A stretch of 64,000 bases of DNA from Ophiosphaerella korrae. Its lineage: Eukaryota; Ascomycota; Dothideomycetes; Pleosporales; Phaeosphaeriaceae. The notes below the pieces were generated by a model that was not told where the DNA came from, ran no database searches, and worked only from the letters and a program-made list of their open reading frames with translations. The position numbers were made by a program, and so were the translations under genes. Below, piece after piece: positions 23,553 through 35,100 of the stretch. How positions within the stretch are numbered: the first letter of the stretch is position 1; each line of letters begins with the position of its first letter. The stretch covers positions 1-64,000 of the forward strand of contig JALNQF010000047.1 in assembly GCA_028456385.1 (NCBI GenBank). Reading direction: 5' to 3'.

Positions 23553-23960
23553 ATGGCCGGTCTTTCCATGGTGAGTGGCGCTCCTCATTGGAGACGTCCA
23601 AGCCCGCCTATTTGGACAACATGCAGACTGTGAATTTGAACACGAACTGTATTGTCGACAATGAAAGCCTTGAGCTGTTGAGCGCTTCCATTGCGCAACA
23701 AATCGATTCAACTATCAACTGTCAGAATAGCATTGGGCGTTTGATTGGCGAACCGACGCCGGGGGCTCGCTGGAATCTCAATAAGGTTCCAGTCAGCAGA
23801 GCAGTACACACTGCCTACACAATTCTTCCTATCAGTGCCCTCGCTCATAGTCAACTGGTCGTTTTCATCATTTCCCTAGATCACACATTTTAACACTGAA
23901 GACCTTGAGACCATCGCTAGGAGAGATCTGGGTGAGGGACTATACAACAATAATGCATGA
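23553..23960 (+). CDS. Possible small three-exon gene, unknown
   Basis: Modelled as 23553-23570, 23627-23785 and 23880-23960 for 85 residues. Intron 1 has a good GTGAGT donor and CAG acceptor; exon 2 has two cysteines (NTNCIVDNESLE, INCQNSIGR); exon 3 reads ITHFNTEDLETIARRDLGEG and ends at TGA. The donor of intron 2 (GTTCCA, or GTCAGC six bases later) is weak. No signal peptide, no family recognised. It is offered because three short exons keep one frame and give protein-like sequence; transcript evidence would settle it. Confidence 0.35.
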
Positions 23961-24457
23961 CCAAGTTACATGATATAACGACCCGATACTAATCATACAT
24001 TGTGGGTGAGTAGTGACATATTGCAAGGCCTTCATCAAATGCGACAGGAGATCTCTGGAGTATGCAAAAAGCGGAAAGGCAATTGTGCAGAGCCTCATCA
24101 CGCAACCACTGGACAATCCACAAGTCATTGTGTTCTAAGCCTTGACCAACGCTGTGCTCAGGGTCACAATGGAGGATACAATGCTTGACATCGAGTATAC
24201 AAGGATGCTGTTCAGTTTTAATTGCTCCTCGCAGTATTTTATGGGCTATTAGTTCACAATAATATTCTATCAGCTTCAACTAAGATAGTCCTAACACTGG
24301 CTTCAGAGGATCTGGTTCAAATCACCTTCACTCTGTCGACTTTTGTGCCAAACCACGCCATAGCTTAGAGCAGTGACTCTACGAGAGATCCTTTACAACA
24401 CCTTACTCTCATAAATACACCGAAAGAACGCTTTTCACTTCATTTCTGTGTATCAAG
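23961..24457. other. Intergenic region
   Basis: AT-rich, no supported feature. Confidence 0.4.
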
Positions 24458-25015
24458 ATGGAAATGGCGATCGAAATTCCAACTAGTGGGAAATCTCCTC
24501 GTGATACTGCTTGCCCACACTTCAAGAAAGCTGTGACTGGTAAGAAGGCAAAAAGTAAGAAATGTATAACAGATAAGGCACAGCCTTTTAAGAAGACAAA
24601 AGATGAGCAGCGTACAGCAGATAAAGCAGGGTTTCAGGATATGCCTCAGGATCAAATTACCAAGCGTGTTAGGAAGAGTGCTGCTAGTCCGGACGTACTT
24701 GAGATGCATGTTGAGGAACTCTTAGGGAGGCAGAGGCGGACCATCGCTATCAAGCAAACGACCTATAATAAACTCAGTGCTGTCCATGAGGGGGCCGCAC
24801 AGTCGAAGACACAGGTTGTTTGCCTTGAGCAGTCTCGCAGTGAGGCGGGTGATGTTACTATGGATGATATTACATCCACTGCCAATCAAGCAGATGAGCA
24901 GATTGACGATACCATTATACGCAATGACAACCGAGTACAGGAGGAGATCGACGAGAAAAACCTTCGGTGGAAGACTGATGAAGATGAGGTAGACTATACC
25001 ACTAGCCCCTTGTAA
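24458..25015 (+). CDS. Charged hypothetical protein
   Basis: Single open frame of 185 residues with a good start context (AAGATGG). Very rich in Lys, Glu, Asp, Gln and Thr. A Lys-rich first third (KAVTGKKAKSKK) is followed by KRVRKSA and an acidic C-terminus (RWKTDEDEVDYTTS). There is no hydrophobic segment or known domain. The basic clusters could be nuclear localisation signals. It sits alone in a gene-poor stretch and could be a lineage-specific gene or a chance ORF. Confidence 0.4.
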   Translation: MEMAIEIPTSGKSPRDTACPHFKKAVTGKKAKSKKCITDKAQPFKKTKDEQRTADKAGFQDMPQDQITKRVRKSAASPDVLEMHVEELLGRQRRTIAIKQTTYNKLSAVHEGAAQSKTQVVCLEQSRSEAGDVTMDDITSTANQADEQIDDTIIRNDNRVQEEIDEKNLRWKTDEDEVDYTTSPL

Positions 25016-26222
25016 GTTGTCGTTGATGTGCGAGTAGTTACTCTAGTCTCCCAGGAGGAGCGTGATTTCCTTAGAATTAGTTAGTCCGACAATAGTATGA
25101 TGACCTTCAGCCGCATCCAATGCTTTCTGCGTAGAGGAAAAGGAATCGTTGCCCGTGATGACCTGCTCGCCACTAGATGTGAATAACCCACCTTTAGATA
25201 TGCCAGATGCAGAAGAGGAACTCGGAAGAATGAGAATAAGCGCGCGCAAAACGAGGCCCTCCACTCTGGTGGCCTAGATTAGAAGGTCCGGGCCACTTCA
25301 TTCCATCGCATTCCGATGGCTCACATTCCCATCAGCCAAAAGCCACATTCATTCTAAAATATTCCAGTTTATCTCTAGAGCTAAGCTCAGCTGGCTTCCA
25401 TCTCTTATGGCTTCCGATGCTCTAAGGTGGACTAATCCGACGTCTGGGAATGTGGGCGTCGTCTGACGCTAAACACCAACCAGGGCCCCTAAACCAGGGC
25501 AGTGGTTCTGGAACGGCCCGCCTTGGTAGCTACAGATGTAAATAACCATGTAGCGGCGTCCTTTTTTCGTGCTAAGTACCTTATAATGACTGCAGTCCAA
25601 AGTCTAGACGAAGTACTACATTGAGTAAGCAAAATTATCTTCCTTCCAGACGTCTTTACCGCACCGGTCGACGAAGAGAATTTTAAACCACCACGAAGGC
25701 TTATTAACCCGGGCGCTTACATGTTCGTTATCGAGTGGCTAGGGTGGACACTCAATGCTCTGGGATACTGATTTATTGCGTCCTTTTGAAAAATTATTCA
25801 GGAATGTCCACTCATGTAGTGCAGAGATTTAAGTCCTTTCAACAGCAGTTAAACTCCGAGGACGCAAACTCAGGGCCGCACCATATCCGTAAGAAACCAC
25901 AAAGGAACCATATGACTGACAGGTCTCTGCAGCTGGTGATTCCATATGACCAAGTAGGCGCGCAGCATCTACACTTGAAACCACTTGTGAACGTGGGGGA
26001 ACTTTTCTGCGGAATGAAGCAATGTCAGCGGAGCCACCCGGCATTGGAAGCACTAATCAATGCACTCAAAAGGGTGTAAAAATGAAGCACGCAACAAGTT
26101 GATACGGGTCCCTAGTATGGTTTCGTCGTTCTTATAAGATGGCGCGCCAACGTGCTTGTCTTCACCTCATCAAACGCTAGTACCAGACCACTCCTTAAGC
26201 TATCCTCCTTCCATCAACAGAC
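25016..26222. other. Gene-poor region
   Basis: 1.2 kb with no supported gene. Short inverted words (CACATTCCCA at 25322-25331 and TGGGAATGTG at 25445-25454) and reiterated CATTC words near 25290-25375 suggest an old small mobile element, but I cannot define its ends. Confidence 0.3.
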
Positions 26223-26909
26223 ATGCATCTCCATACCCTTGCATTGGTGACCATAGCGTCTGCCAACCCCTTTGTTCTCCGAGAACGAGAAGCACAAGTT
26301 GCCAACCCAGCCCTGATTAGCTCCTTTACAGTCATTAGCCCGCCTGCCATCACCTCAGTTGGTATACTAGCACTCAGCCTACCAGCAACTATCTCACCTG
26401 ACGTCCCCTCCCCCACTATCCCAATCCTGCCAATTCCTGGCTACAATAAACTCACCAACAGAACCTCGACACCCTGAACAGCAACCTTCACGCTGGGTAT
26501 GCCGTTTCACCCAAATAATACTTGAACCGACTAACTCGAGACGCCAGAATCGACGCCCCAAGTCAAAGCCATGATCAGCATCAGAATTGCCATCCACAGC
26601 ATGATAACCAGCATCCAGGCCCGTATGTGTACCCCTACTCCCTACTCCCTCTCAGTTCAACAAAGCCTGTACTCAATACACTAGTACATGCAGAAATCCT
26701 CTTCTTCACCGAAGCCGAGAAGGGCGTCGTCACCGCCCTTATTGTGGCTTTCGTCCACCGCCATGCCGGCAAGCATTGGCCCTGCCTTCAATCTCGGCGC
26801 TGGCTTTTCTGCCGCTGGTATCACGGGTCTGAACGACATTATCGCGAGCCTGCAATCTGCTGTTGTGTCGCTCCAGGCCGCCTCGGAAGTCAGTTGGGCC
26901 TTCGCTTAG
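26223..26909 (+). pseudogene. Degenerate secreted-protein gene (HsbA-like?)
   Basis: Begins with a plausible secretion signal and propeptide-like start, MHLHTLALVTIASANPFV then LREREAQV, the pattern of small fungal secreted proteins such as hydrophobic surface-binding protein A. The first frame closes at 26477. Further protein-like pieces continue in other frames: IRIAIHSMITSIQAR near 26570-26620, EILFFTEAEKGVVTALIVAF near 26693-26755, and IGPAFNLGAGFSAAGITGLN near 26770-26830, ending at a stop at 26907. Introns alone do not reconcile these frames, so at least one frameshift is likely. The family assignment is tentative. Confidence 0.35.
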
Positions 26910-27020
26910 ACCAAGGGAATGATATAGCATGGGACGAAGGTTGTTTGGATAGATGGGAGATGGTGTTTTGCTTGGCCTGTTTGTGGCACATGGTCGTTTT
27001 CTTCACGTAGGTTGGATTCA

Positions 27021-27036
27021 GGGGGGGGGGGGGGGG
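27021..27036. repeat. Poly-G run
   Basis: Sixteen consecutive G just downstream of the degenerate secreted-protein gene. Confidence 0.9.
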
Positions 27037-27264
27037 TGTAATCAGGCTTTATCGTTCTTAGGGAGGTGTTACAATGACGTTTGAGTGGATGCGGATTGTG
27101 GCCGACAGTTTTACAGATGTGGTTTGATCAAGATTCAATTTACTCCATGCTACTGGCCAACATGAATGCCGGCTGACAAGATAGATCGACAAGGGTATGC
27201 TAAGGAAATACCAAAACAACAGAATTACAAATTAAAACATAGCCAAATCAATTAACGATAGATA

Positions 27265-28985
27265 TTACTCAACGGGCGCTTTCAATTTCCCGGCCGCCTT
27301 GACCAAATGGCGTAGTCGCTTCTCCATCGCCATTCGTCCCTCTAGCGTCTGCCACACTTGATGTGACGCCTTGTTAACCACATCCCACGCCACAAGATTG
27401 TCTGTTAATGTTGTGAGATCCTTCTGCTTGCGTTCCCACTCGGTACTGCGCTTGACCTCGATGCCCGAACTGACAATAGCAAGCGGCGTGTCAGCAGACT
27501 GGATATTGCGCGCAGAAACAACTTCGTTCTTGGACAGGCTGTTCGCGACAAGGTTTTCTTGGAGTTGGGCTTTGATGAATTTGCCAGACTGGTAGGCGTT
27601 GCAGCCGTAGACGCGGTCTTCGCGCGTGCGACCTTTGAATAGGGCGCCGGCAAGGCGGACGGTGCCTAGGGGCGAGATGACTCCCCACGCCCAGAGCATG
27701 AAGCCACGGCCGGGGCTGCCGATGCGGTGGAGGAGATCTTCGTGGTAAGGGTCGATGAGGAGGATGCCGACGACTTGCTTGAGGTGGCGTGAGCTGAAGA
27801 TTCGGGATACGATGCTTCCTGTGCCGGCGGAGACGAGGATCCAGGGGCCTTCTTCGCCGGCTCGGGCGAGCGCTTCGGAGAGCGCGTCAGCGGACATACC
27901 GGCAGAGTGTGGAGAGGGTGCGTTGTCGGAGAAGGCATATCCTGGGCGGTCCCAGTAGCAGTAGCGAGAGATGGTGCCGTTCTTGTACGAAGAATAAGCC
28001 CAGTGCTCAAGATCGTATTCCGAAGGTTCTTCGCCAGCCTCGAGAATGATTGTGGGATCGGGGTGACTGCCGGTGTGGGTGACGTTACCAACGCATGCAA
28101 GATGAACGGCGTACTTGTTCCCGTCAACGAGAATGCGATCACCATACATCTTCAGTGTGGAATCGCGGGCACGGATACCTAGTGTCCCGGTGATGAGGAG
28201 GGCAATGATAATAAAGACTACAGTAAGGGCCGTTGCGAGGGTCACTGCGAGCCATTCCTTGAGTGTACGACGCGATTCTGCACGGCCCGTGAGGCGCTGC
28301 TCCTCTTCTCTCTTGCCGTAGGCGACAACTTGATCGGTAAGAATACACCATACAGCAATGAGGAAAGCCCAGACAACGCTCGCAATCCCGATCCAGCCCT
28401 CCTCAAGCCTGAGGCGTGGCACTGAGAGGATGATGATCATATCAATAGCCAGCAATCCTGCGATGATGGCGGTGGTGATGCGCAGTCCCTGAGCAGGCGT
28501 TATGAAGAAGATGGTAACAACCAGGAGGTTACCAATAGTAAGGCACGTGTATGCGAAATCAAAGAAACCAGAACCGCGACTGTGCATTCCTGGAGGAGAG
28601 ACAAAGATGGATACCAACAGAAGTACCCACCAAAGGAACGTGATGACGAGGAAAAGAATGGTCATGTAACGCATGGCGCGCACTGTCCATAGATTATAGG
28701 GCGATACCTGATTGATTTAGTAAATAATTCTTGTTCAAAATGCACAGGTCTTACCGCTGGGTCATCAGGATCGAGATAGCCATCCGAGTTTGGTGGCCTG
28801 GGGCGATCGAGAAGTCTGGTTCGCTCGGTGGGTTCATCTTGATATTCACGGCCGCGTCGTGAGGCCTCGTAGCTTCTTCTCGAGCTTCTTATCGCTCCGT
28901 CATCTTGGGGAATTGGGTGTGGAGGCTCATCTGTGAGGCCTTCGTCCCCGTTGTGGTCGTTCTTGCCGCCTTTCCACATGCTCAT
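27265..28985 (-). CDS. DUF2417 integral membrane protein with hydrolase-like domain
   Basis: Fungal-specific family of unknown function. Exons 28755-28985 and 27265-28707, intron 47 nt; 557 residues. The cytosolic N-terminus is acidic and Arg-rich and contains ERTRLLDRPR; the splice junction restores DPDDPA-VSPYNLWTVR. About six hydrophobic segments follow, from MTILFLVITFLWWVLLLVSI to TLATALTVVFIIIALLITG. After these comes a lumenal or extracellular domain resembling an alpha/beta hydrolase, with N-glycosylation sites (GNVTHTG, KNGTISR). The expected nucleophile elbow reads VSAGTGSIVS, so the usual GxSxG serine is absent and activity is doubtful. The ATG at 28985 (MSMWKGGK) was chosen as the first true ATG in frame. 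Confidence 0.85.
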
Positions 28986-29625
28986 TGGGCCTCTTTCGAG
29001 CCACAAGCACTGCGCGTGTTTCTAGAAACGTCTGGCACGAGAACGGCTGACAGAGAGACGGCAAGGGGTATCAATGCTCTATCTCGATAGTTTAAGATGG
29101 GGTAGGAAGGATGGCGATGGCGATGCAGATTATCTTGTCTGGAGCTCTGCCGCTAATGCTCCAGATCGACGTCATGGTTGCCTACCACCCCGAGTTGGGC
29201 GAGACCCACGAATTGCATGTAGCGGTCATGCAGCCGCCCCGCAGAAACATCTCCGCCAAAGCCATGATGTTTAGCCATCCTCCTCTGCCATCTGCCATCT
29301 TTATCCTTGCATGTACAATGCTACGTCACGCAGATGGAGTTCAAACTGAATCGTGTTTCCCATGACGGTCGCCAACCCCTGTCTCTAAGCGATGCAGCTT
29401 GATCCCTGTGTACGGATATCAGACCATAGCGCACACTACCCCACTGCCACTGCCGCTGCATGTGAACACGCGTGGTCTCCCTCGTGCAGTCGCCCTCCCA
29501 CCCCAACCAAGACGGCATCTCACGTGTAACCTCTGCACAAACCTTGCCCTGCACCAATCCACGCTAACGCCCTCCACGCCGCTGCCGGAACTCAATCTCA
29601 ATCAAATCACAAAGATACCCTCGCC
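28986..29625. promoter_or_regulatory. Divergent promoter DUF2417 / PPE1
   Basis: 640 bp between divergent starts. The part near 29500-29620 is C-rich and G-poor, like a fungal 5' leader for PPE1. No clear TATA box. Confidence 0.5.
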
Positions 29626-30809
29626 ATGTCCGATCTCGCCAAACACTTCGCCAAGACGAAGCTGTCGTCCTTACCACCGCCCGAACCACTCCCTGAGGAA
29701 CCCCTGGAATATGAAGATGACTCATCCTCAGCCTCGTCCATGTCCAGCACTGGTACCGTGATCCCAACCAGCACCCAACGGCCCGCGCCCGCTATACATT
29801 GGTCCGACTACTTTGTGCAGGAATTCTATCTGGAGCAGGACAGGCCCGGTGGCGGACATGCAAAGTACCATGTGTACCTTACGCCGCCTGCCACGTCCAA
29901 AGCAGCGTTACTGGTTCTGCATCATGGTGCGGGAAGCTCGGCCATGAGCTTTGCTTTGCTGGCCAAGGAGGTCAGGAAAGCGATGCCAGAACTAGGTGTA
30001 CTGGCTGTTGAAGCGCGAGATCATGGCAGCGTGGTCTGGGATGCAAGTGGCTCCATCGACAACAATCTCAGTGTTGAACTCCTTAGCCAGGATCTGGTAA
30101 ACATGTTGCTCCTCACGCAGGCGAAGCTCGATTGGCCGGTGTTGCCGACAATTGTGCTGATAGGCCATAGTCTTGGCGGCGCGGTAGTAACGCATACAGC
30201 TAGTTCGTCGCTGTTAGGTACGAAGCTGCTGGGCTACGCTGTCTTCGATGTGGTCGAAGGCTCGGCGATGGAGACGCTGACACATATGAAAACGTACCTT
30301 GCGAGCCGCCCAAAGGCATTTCCAACACTGCCCGCGGCCGTCGAGTGGCATATACGCTCGCGCACGCTTCGCAATCCGCAGTCGGCAAGGGCGAGTGTGC
30401 CGAGTTTGTTGGTGCAAGGGAGTGATGGGCGGTGGATATGGCGGACTGAGCTGGGCAGTACGGAGCCGTATTGGGAAAATTGGTTCACGGGCATGAGTCG
30501 CAAGTTCTTGGGCGGAAGGGGAGCAAAGTTGTTGGTGCTTGCGGGGACAGATCGCTTGGACAAGGAATTGATGATTGGGCAAATGCAGGGTATGCACCCT
30601 GACATGCTGGCATTTGCGTGTGTGATAGCTAATATGGTACAGGTAAATTTCAGCTCCAGGTTTTCCCTGCTTCGGGACATTTTCTTCATGAAGATCAGCC
30701 TGACAAGACGGCTGAGGTTATTGTTGAGTTTGTCAAACGAAATGATCGTAGTACCCTTGTGCTACCGCCAAAGGTGTCGGAGCTTCTTGCGCAGGGCAAG
30801 AAAATTTGA
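29626..30809 (+). CDS. PPE1: Protein phosphatase 2A methylesterase 1
   Basis: Serine hydrolase that removes the methyl ester from the C-terminal leucine of the PP2A catalytic subunit, controlling holoenzyme assembly. Exons 29626-30589 and 30643-30809, intron 53 nt; 376 residues. An alpha/beta-hydrolase fold with VLHHGAGSSAMSFA (oxyanion strand), VEARDHG and the nucleophile elbow LIGHSLGGAVV (Ser about 182). The region LDKELMIGQMQGKFQLQVF crosses the splice junction and the catalytic His lies in ASGHFLHEDQPDKTA. All triad elements are visible and the length is normal. The frame that runs on through the intron to 30972 is not coding. Confidence 0.95.
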
Positions 30810-30986
30810 AGCTTTCGATTTTCTTCCATCATGCGCCGAAGCCTGTATTCTCCAAACCACAGCGTTGATGGTATGTCTGCGCAATAATGCTGATGTGTTT
30901 GGAGCTAACATATTCCAGTCTGGGTATCATGATTCGAATAGAGCATTCTGTAGTAGCACACTGCATGCATAAGGAGTATGGTCTAA

Positions 30987-31887
30987 TCATGTCGAATCGG
31001 CACTCTCCTGTTCGGCCACTTGGGACTTTGGCTTCCGCTTCCTCTTGCGCCCAGAGCTCTCAGCTGTTTTCTCTAGTTTCTCGTTCGCCTCTGACGATTT
31101 CGCCTTGTTGGGCGCGTCCGTCGGGTTCGCCTTGTCTTTTTTAGACTTCTTCATACTCAATGGGTTAGGCTGCTTGGGGCCTTTCTGCCTCCTCTTCTTC
31201 ACAGGCTGAGCATCTCCTTCGGCCTCATTTGCAATAGACTGGTCCTCGTCTCCATGCTCATCATTGTCCCGTTTGCGCTTTTGATTCTGGTCTGCTTTGC
31301 GCTGCCCCTTCAAGCCGAGTCTGAACTTTGACTTCTCTTCACGCTCCCGCTGCTCTTCCGTCGCGTTGGCCATGGGCTCCATCAGCACGACCGATTTTGA
31401 AATGTAGATCAGCGGTACGCCCGCTATCGATCGCATGTGCTTGCGTACCCTTACATCGTCGGAGCAGACAATGTATCGATTCTTGTTGGTGCCGTTTTCC
31501 TTCGGATCTACCACCTCGGATAGGCACTCCAGCGTCGACAGCGGCTCATCGAGATCCTGATGATTGCATCGCCGGCGCTCGTACTCCTTGGCCTGTAATA
31601 TAAGAGTCTCGTTCTTTGGCTTTGCATTGTAGAGGTGGCGCATGTCGCAAGTGGTGATCATGGGCTTGACGGTCCCACCAAGCATTTTTTGCAGTCGCGT
31701 GACAATGTCAATCTTGGTTTGGTAGGCATCTTGGAGGATCTGCGAGTCGAGGATGACTTGGTAGGGCTCGCGGAAGCCAAAGTTGAGTTCGTACTGGTGA
31801 AGAAGCTTTTTGTAGGCCTGAATAAAGCGTCAGCAGCGCAGCATCATCCACATCACGTGTACGTGCCTTCGCCCTCTTGAGCTTCAT
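30987..31887 (-). CDS. UTP23: rRNA-processing protein Utp23
   Basis: Nucleolar PIN-like protein of the small-subunit processome, needed for release of snR30 during 18S rRNA processing. Exons 31867-31887 (MKLKRAK) and 30987-31817; 283 residues. The intron, 31818-31866, begins GCACGT rather than GT: only this GC-AG splice joins MKLKRAK to AYKKLLHQYELNFGF in frame, the expected Utp23/Fcf1-type start. The PIN-like core includes YQVILDSQIL and TTCDMRHLY, and later CSDDVRVRKHMRSIAGVPLIYI. The C-terminal third is highly basic (KRKRDND, VKKRRQKGPK, GRKRKRKPK), as expected for a nucleolar RNA-binding protein. Confidence 0.93.
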
Positions 31888-32192
31888 TGCGACGCGTGTT
31901 GTTTGAGGCTGTGCGTGTTTGGCGGGGAGGAAGGTTGTTCGGTTTCAAAAAGTCAGCGCTCCCAAAAAGTTCCCATTGCGGGCGGCGCCAATTGGCTCGT
32001 GCACCATCAAGCCGCAGACGTCTAGCTCCCCCGAAACACTCCGCATTTGTGAATTGCCAGCCGGTCCTGAGGTGTGCCACAGAGGCTTTGTACATAATTC
32101 ACGTGTATAATCTTGGGTCGCACACACTTTACACTCTCCCGTTACCTGCCTGGACTCACGAATCTGCTCGATGCATCCGCGGTAGCCACATT
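31888..32192. promoter_or_regulatory. Divergent promoter UTP23 / DUF726
   Basis: 305 bp between divergent start codons. No decisive element seen. Confidence 0.5.
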
Positions 32193-35100
32193 ATGTCTAG
32201 CGAGACCCCCGCCGATTCCCCTAAGACCGAATTACAGAGCACACAAGCCGCAGACGGACCAAGTGCGAAACCAGACGTTGAATACGATGATTTTGGACTA
32301 CCTATAAGAAAGCCACGGGCGAGAACGCCGGTTGTGGACGAGTCTGACTCGGATGATGAGAAGTTTGAGGATGCAGTAGCTTCCAAGTCAGCAAGCCAGG
32401 AGAAGATTGCCGTGCCGGACAAGCAGGAAGATGTTGATAAGGAGGTTATACCAGCGCCTCAGGTGGTGCAGGTAGAGGAGGCGCAAGCCCAACTCAATGG
32501 GCGTGTCAAACAGGCGGTGGAGAAGATTGAGCACACGGAGGAACTACACCATCAACCACCGCCACCACCAGAAGCTACACACGTCCATAAACCTATCAAG
32601 TCTGTAGAAACAGTGTCAGATGCTGCAAGTCATGAACCTCTTGACAAACCGGCCGAGCCAGAGCCTGAGCCGCAACCTCCCGCGACCCAACCACCGAAAC
32701 TAGTGGAGGAGCGCAAGAGCATAGAACAACCTAAGTCGCCTGCCCACCACCATCAAAAGAGTGTCGCTTCCATATCCGAATACTCGCATCAGCATGTCCT
32801 CACACAGCCTCCCAAGGAAGAACAGACTTTAGACGATGGTGGCTGGCAAACCATGCCTGCGTATGCCCGTTACGATATGTATGACGACGACAACAAGCTG
32901 ATTGCTAAAGAGAATGAAGAAGAATTGGAAGATATGTCAGGTTACGCGAATATGGGCGGTGCCGCAAAGGGCTACACCAGGGTCATCATGGATGACGATG
33001 TTGACTCGGTGACTAGCATGGACGACAATACCGCATATCTCTTCAAGGATAATAAGAAGACGCAGGACAACGAAGATGAGGATGGCGAGGTTGCCCGAGA
33101 TCCGCTCACGCAAATGCAAGCTACCAAGAACCTCTTGACTGAAGGACAACGAGTAGCATATGTTGGCCTTGTGCGGCTCGCCATGGTTGAGATGGAGAAC
33201 AGATTCGCCAAGATGGAGCGAAACAGAAACACGAAGAAAGCCTTGGATTTACAACAAGAAACCACCAAGATGTGGTCTCAGAAGATGATGATCAGATTGT
33301 ATAGTCATATGGACATCACCACCTCTGAGCAGATCATGATTGAGCAATTGTCAGACCATGGTGTTATACCGGCAGATCTGACGCCAGCGCTGATGGCAAA
33401 TGCTCGGGTCAAGAATCCGGCTGTGGAGGAGGTAGATGGGCCAGGGGACTTAGATTCAGCGAGGCCCTCAGTATCGTCTCCAAGGCCTGATGAGAAAACA
33501 GAGCAATCCAAATCGTCATCTGCTTTAGACGACCCAACACAATCGCCTCCTCCACCACCCTATGAAGAGCATGAGGGAGGTTTCGAATATCCCGAAGTCA
33601 AATCGCCATCACAACTACCAGAGAGCAAAAATCTCGATATCGATTTGCGATGGACTGTCATGTGCGATCTCTTTCTCCTCCTAATCTCGGACGGAGTGTA
33701 CGATTCGCGTTCAAGAGAACTCTTTGAACAGGTTGGAAAGTATCTTGCAGTGGATTGGCTGGAAATTTGCCGTTTCGAGAAACGCGTTACAGATGCTTTG
33801 GAGATGCAGGAGCAAGCAGATAAAGAAAACTGGGACGAGGATGACCATATGCAGATTCGAGCGAAGAAGGCGCGCAACAGACGCCTAGCATTCATGGGCA
33901 TCGCAACGGTAGGCGGAGGGTTGGTCATTGGCTTGTCTGCTGGCCTACTTGCCCCTCTGATTGGCGCTGGTCTTGCTGCTGGTTTCTCCACAATTGGTGT
34001 CGCAGGCACGAGTACTTTTCTCGCAGGCGCTGGAGGTGCAGCTATCATCACAACGACAGGCGTTGTCACTGGTAGTACAGTAGGTGTCAGAGCTGCTAAC
34101 AGACGAACGGGCAACGTCAAAACATTTGAATATCGGCCTCTTCATAACAACAAGCGAACGAACCTGATCATCACTCTTGCTGGGTGGATGAACGGCAAGG
34201 TAGATGATGTCCGTCTGCCATACAGTACCGTAGACCCTATCATGGGCGACATATACTCCGTCCTTTGGGAACCTGAGATGCTGAGGAGTATGGGTGACAC
34301 CATCAACATCCTTGCTACTGAGGTACGTGCTGGTGACGACAGAAATCATACGATACTAACATGTTAGGCTCTCACACAAGGCCTTCAACAAGTCTTGGGT
34401 AGCACTATCCTGACTGCACTTATGGCCGCCATGACTCTTCCCCTCGCTCTAACCAAGCTTTCCTACCTAATTGATAATCCCTGGGTCGTTTCTCAGGCCA
34501 GGGCAGATATGGCTGGACTTATTTTGGCTGATTCACTTATGGACCGCAACTTAGGCACGCGACCAGTAACCCTCGTTGGGTTCTCGCTTGGCGCGCGAGT
34601 TATTTTCTCATGCCTGAAAGAGCTTGCTGCGAAAGGAGCTTTTGGCCTTGTACAGAACGTCTACATGTTCGGCACGCCAGTTGTTGCAAAGAAGGATGAG
34701 TACATCAAAACTCGTTCGGTGGTCCCTGGAAGGTTTGTCAATGGCTATGCAACCAATGACTGGATTTTGGGTAAAACTCACTCTTTGTTTGTCCTTCCTT
34801 GCTAATGTGCTAATTAGGTTATCTCTTCCGCGCGACTTCTGGCGGTATAATGCGAGTTGCTGGCCTGGCCCAAGTCGAAGTACCCACAATCGAGAACGTT
34901 AATGTCACCGAGCTTGTTCCCGGTCACATGGCTTACCGTACAGCAATACCCAAGCTCTTGCGAGAAGTTGGCTGGGAAGTTGAGTCTGACGAATTCACTG
35001 AGATCGAAGACCCTGATCCTGAAAACCACGAGCAGCGACAAAGAGAACTAATCAATGAGATTGAGGAAGCACGCAAGGAGCTAGAGAAAAAGACTGTGGA

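Noticed and set aside
24300..24330. tRNA-like box GGTTCAAATCA
   Set aside because: No matching acceptor stem, anticodon arm or A box upstream; a chance match.
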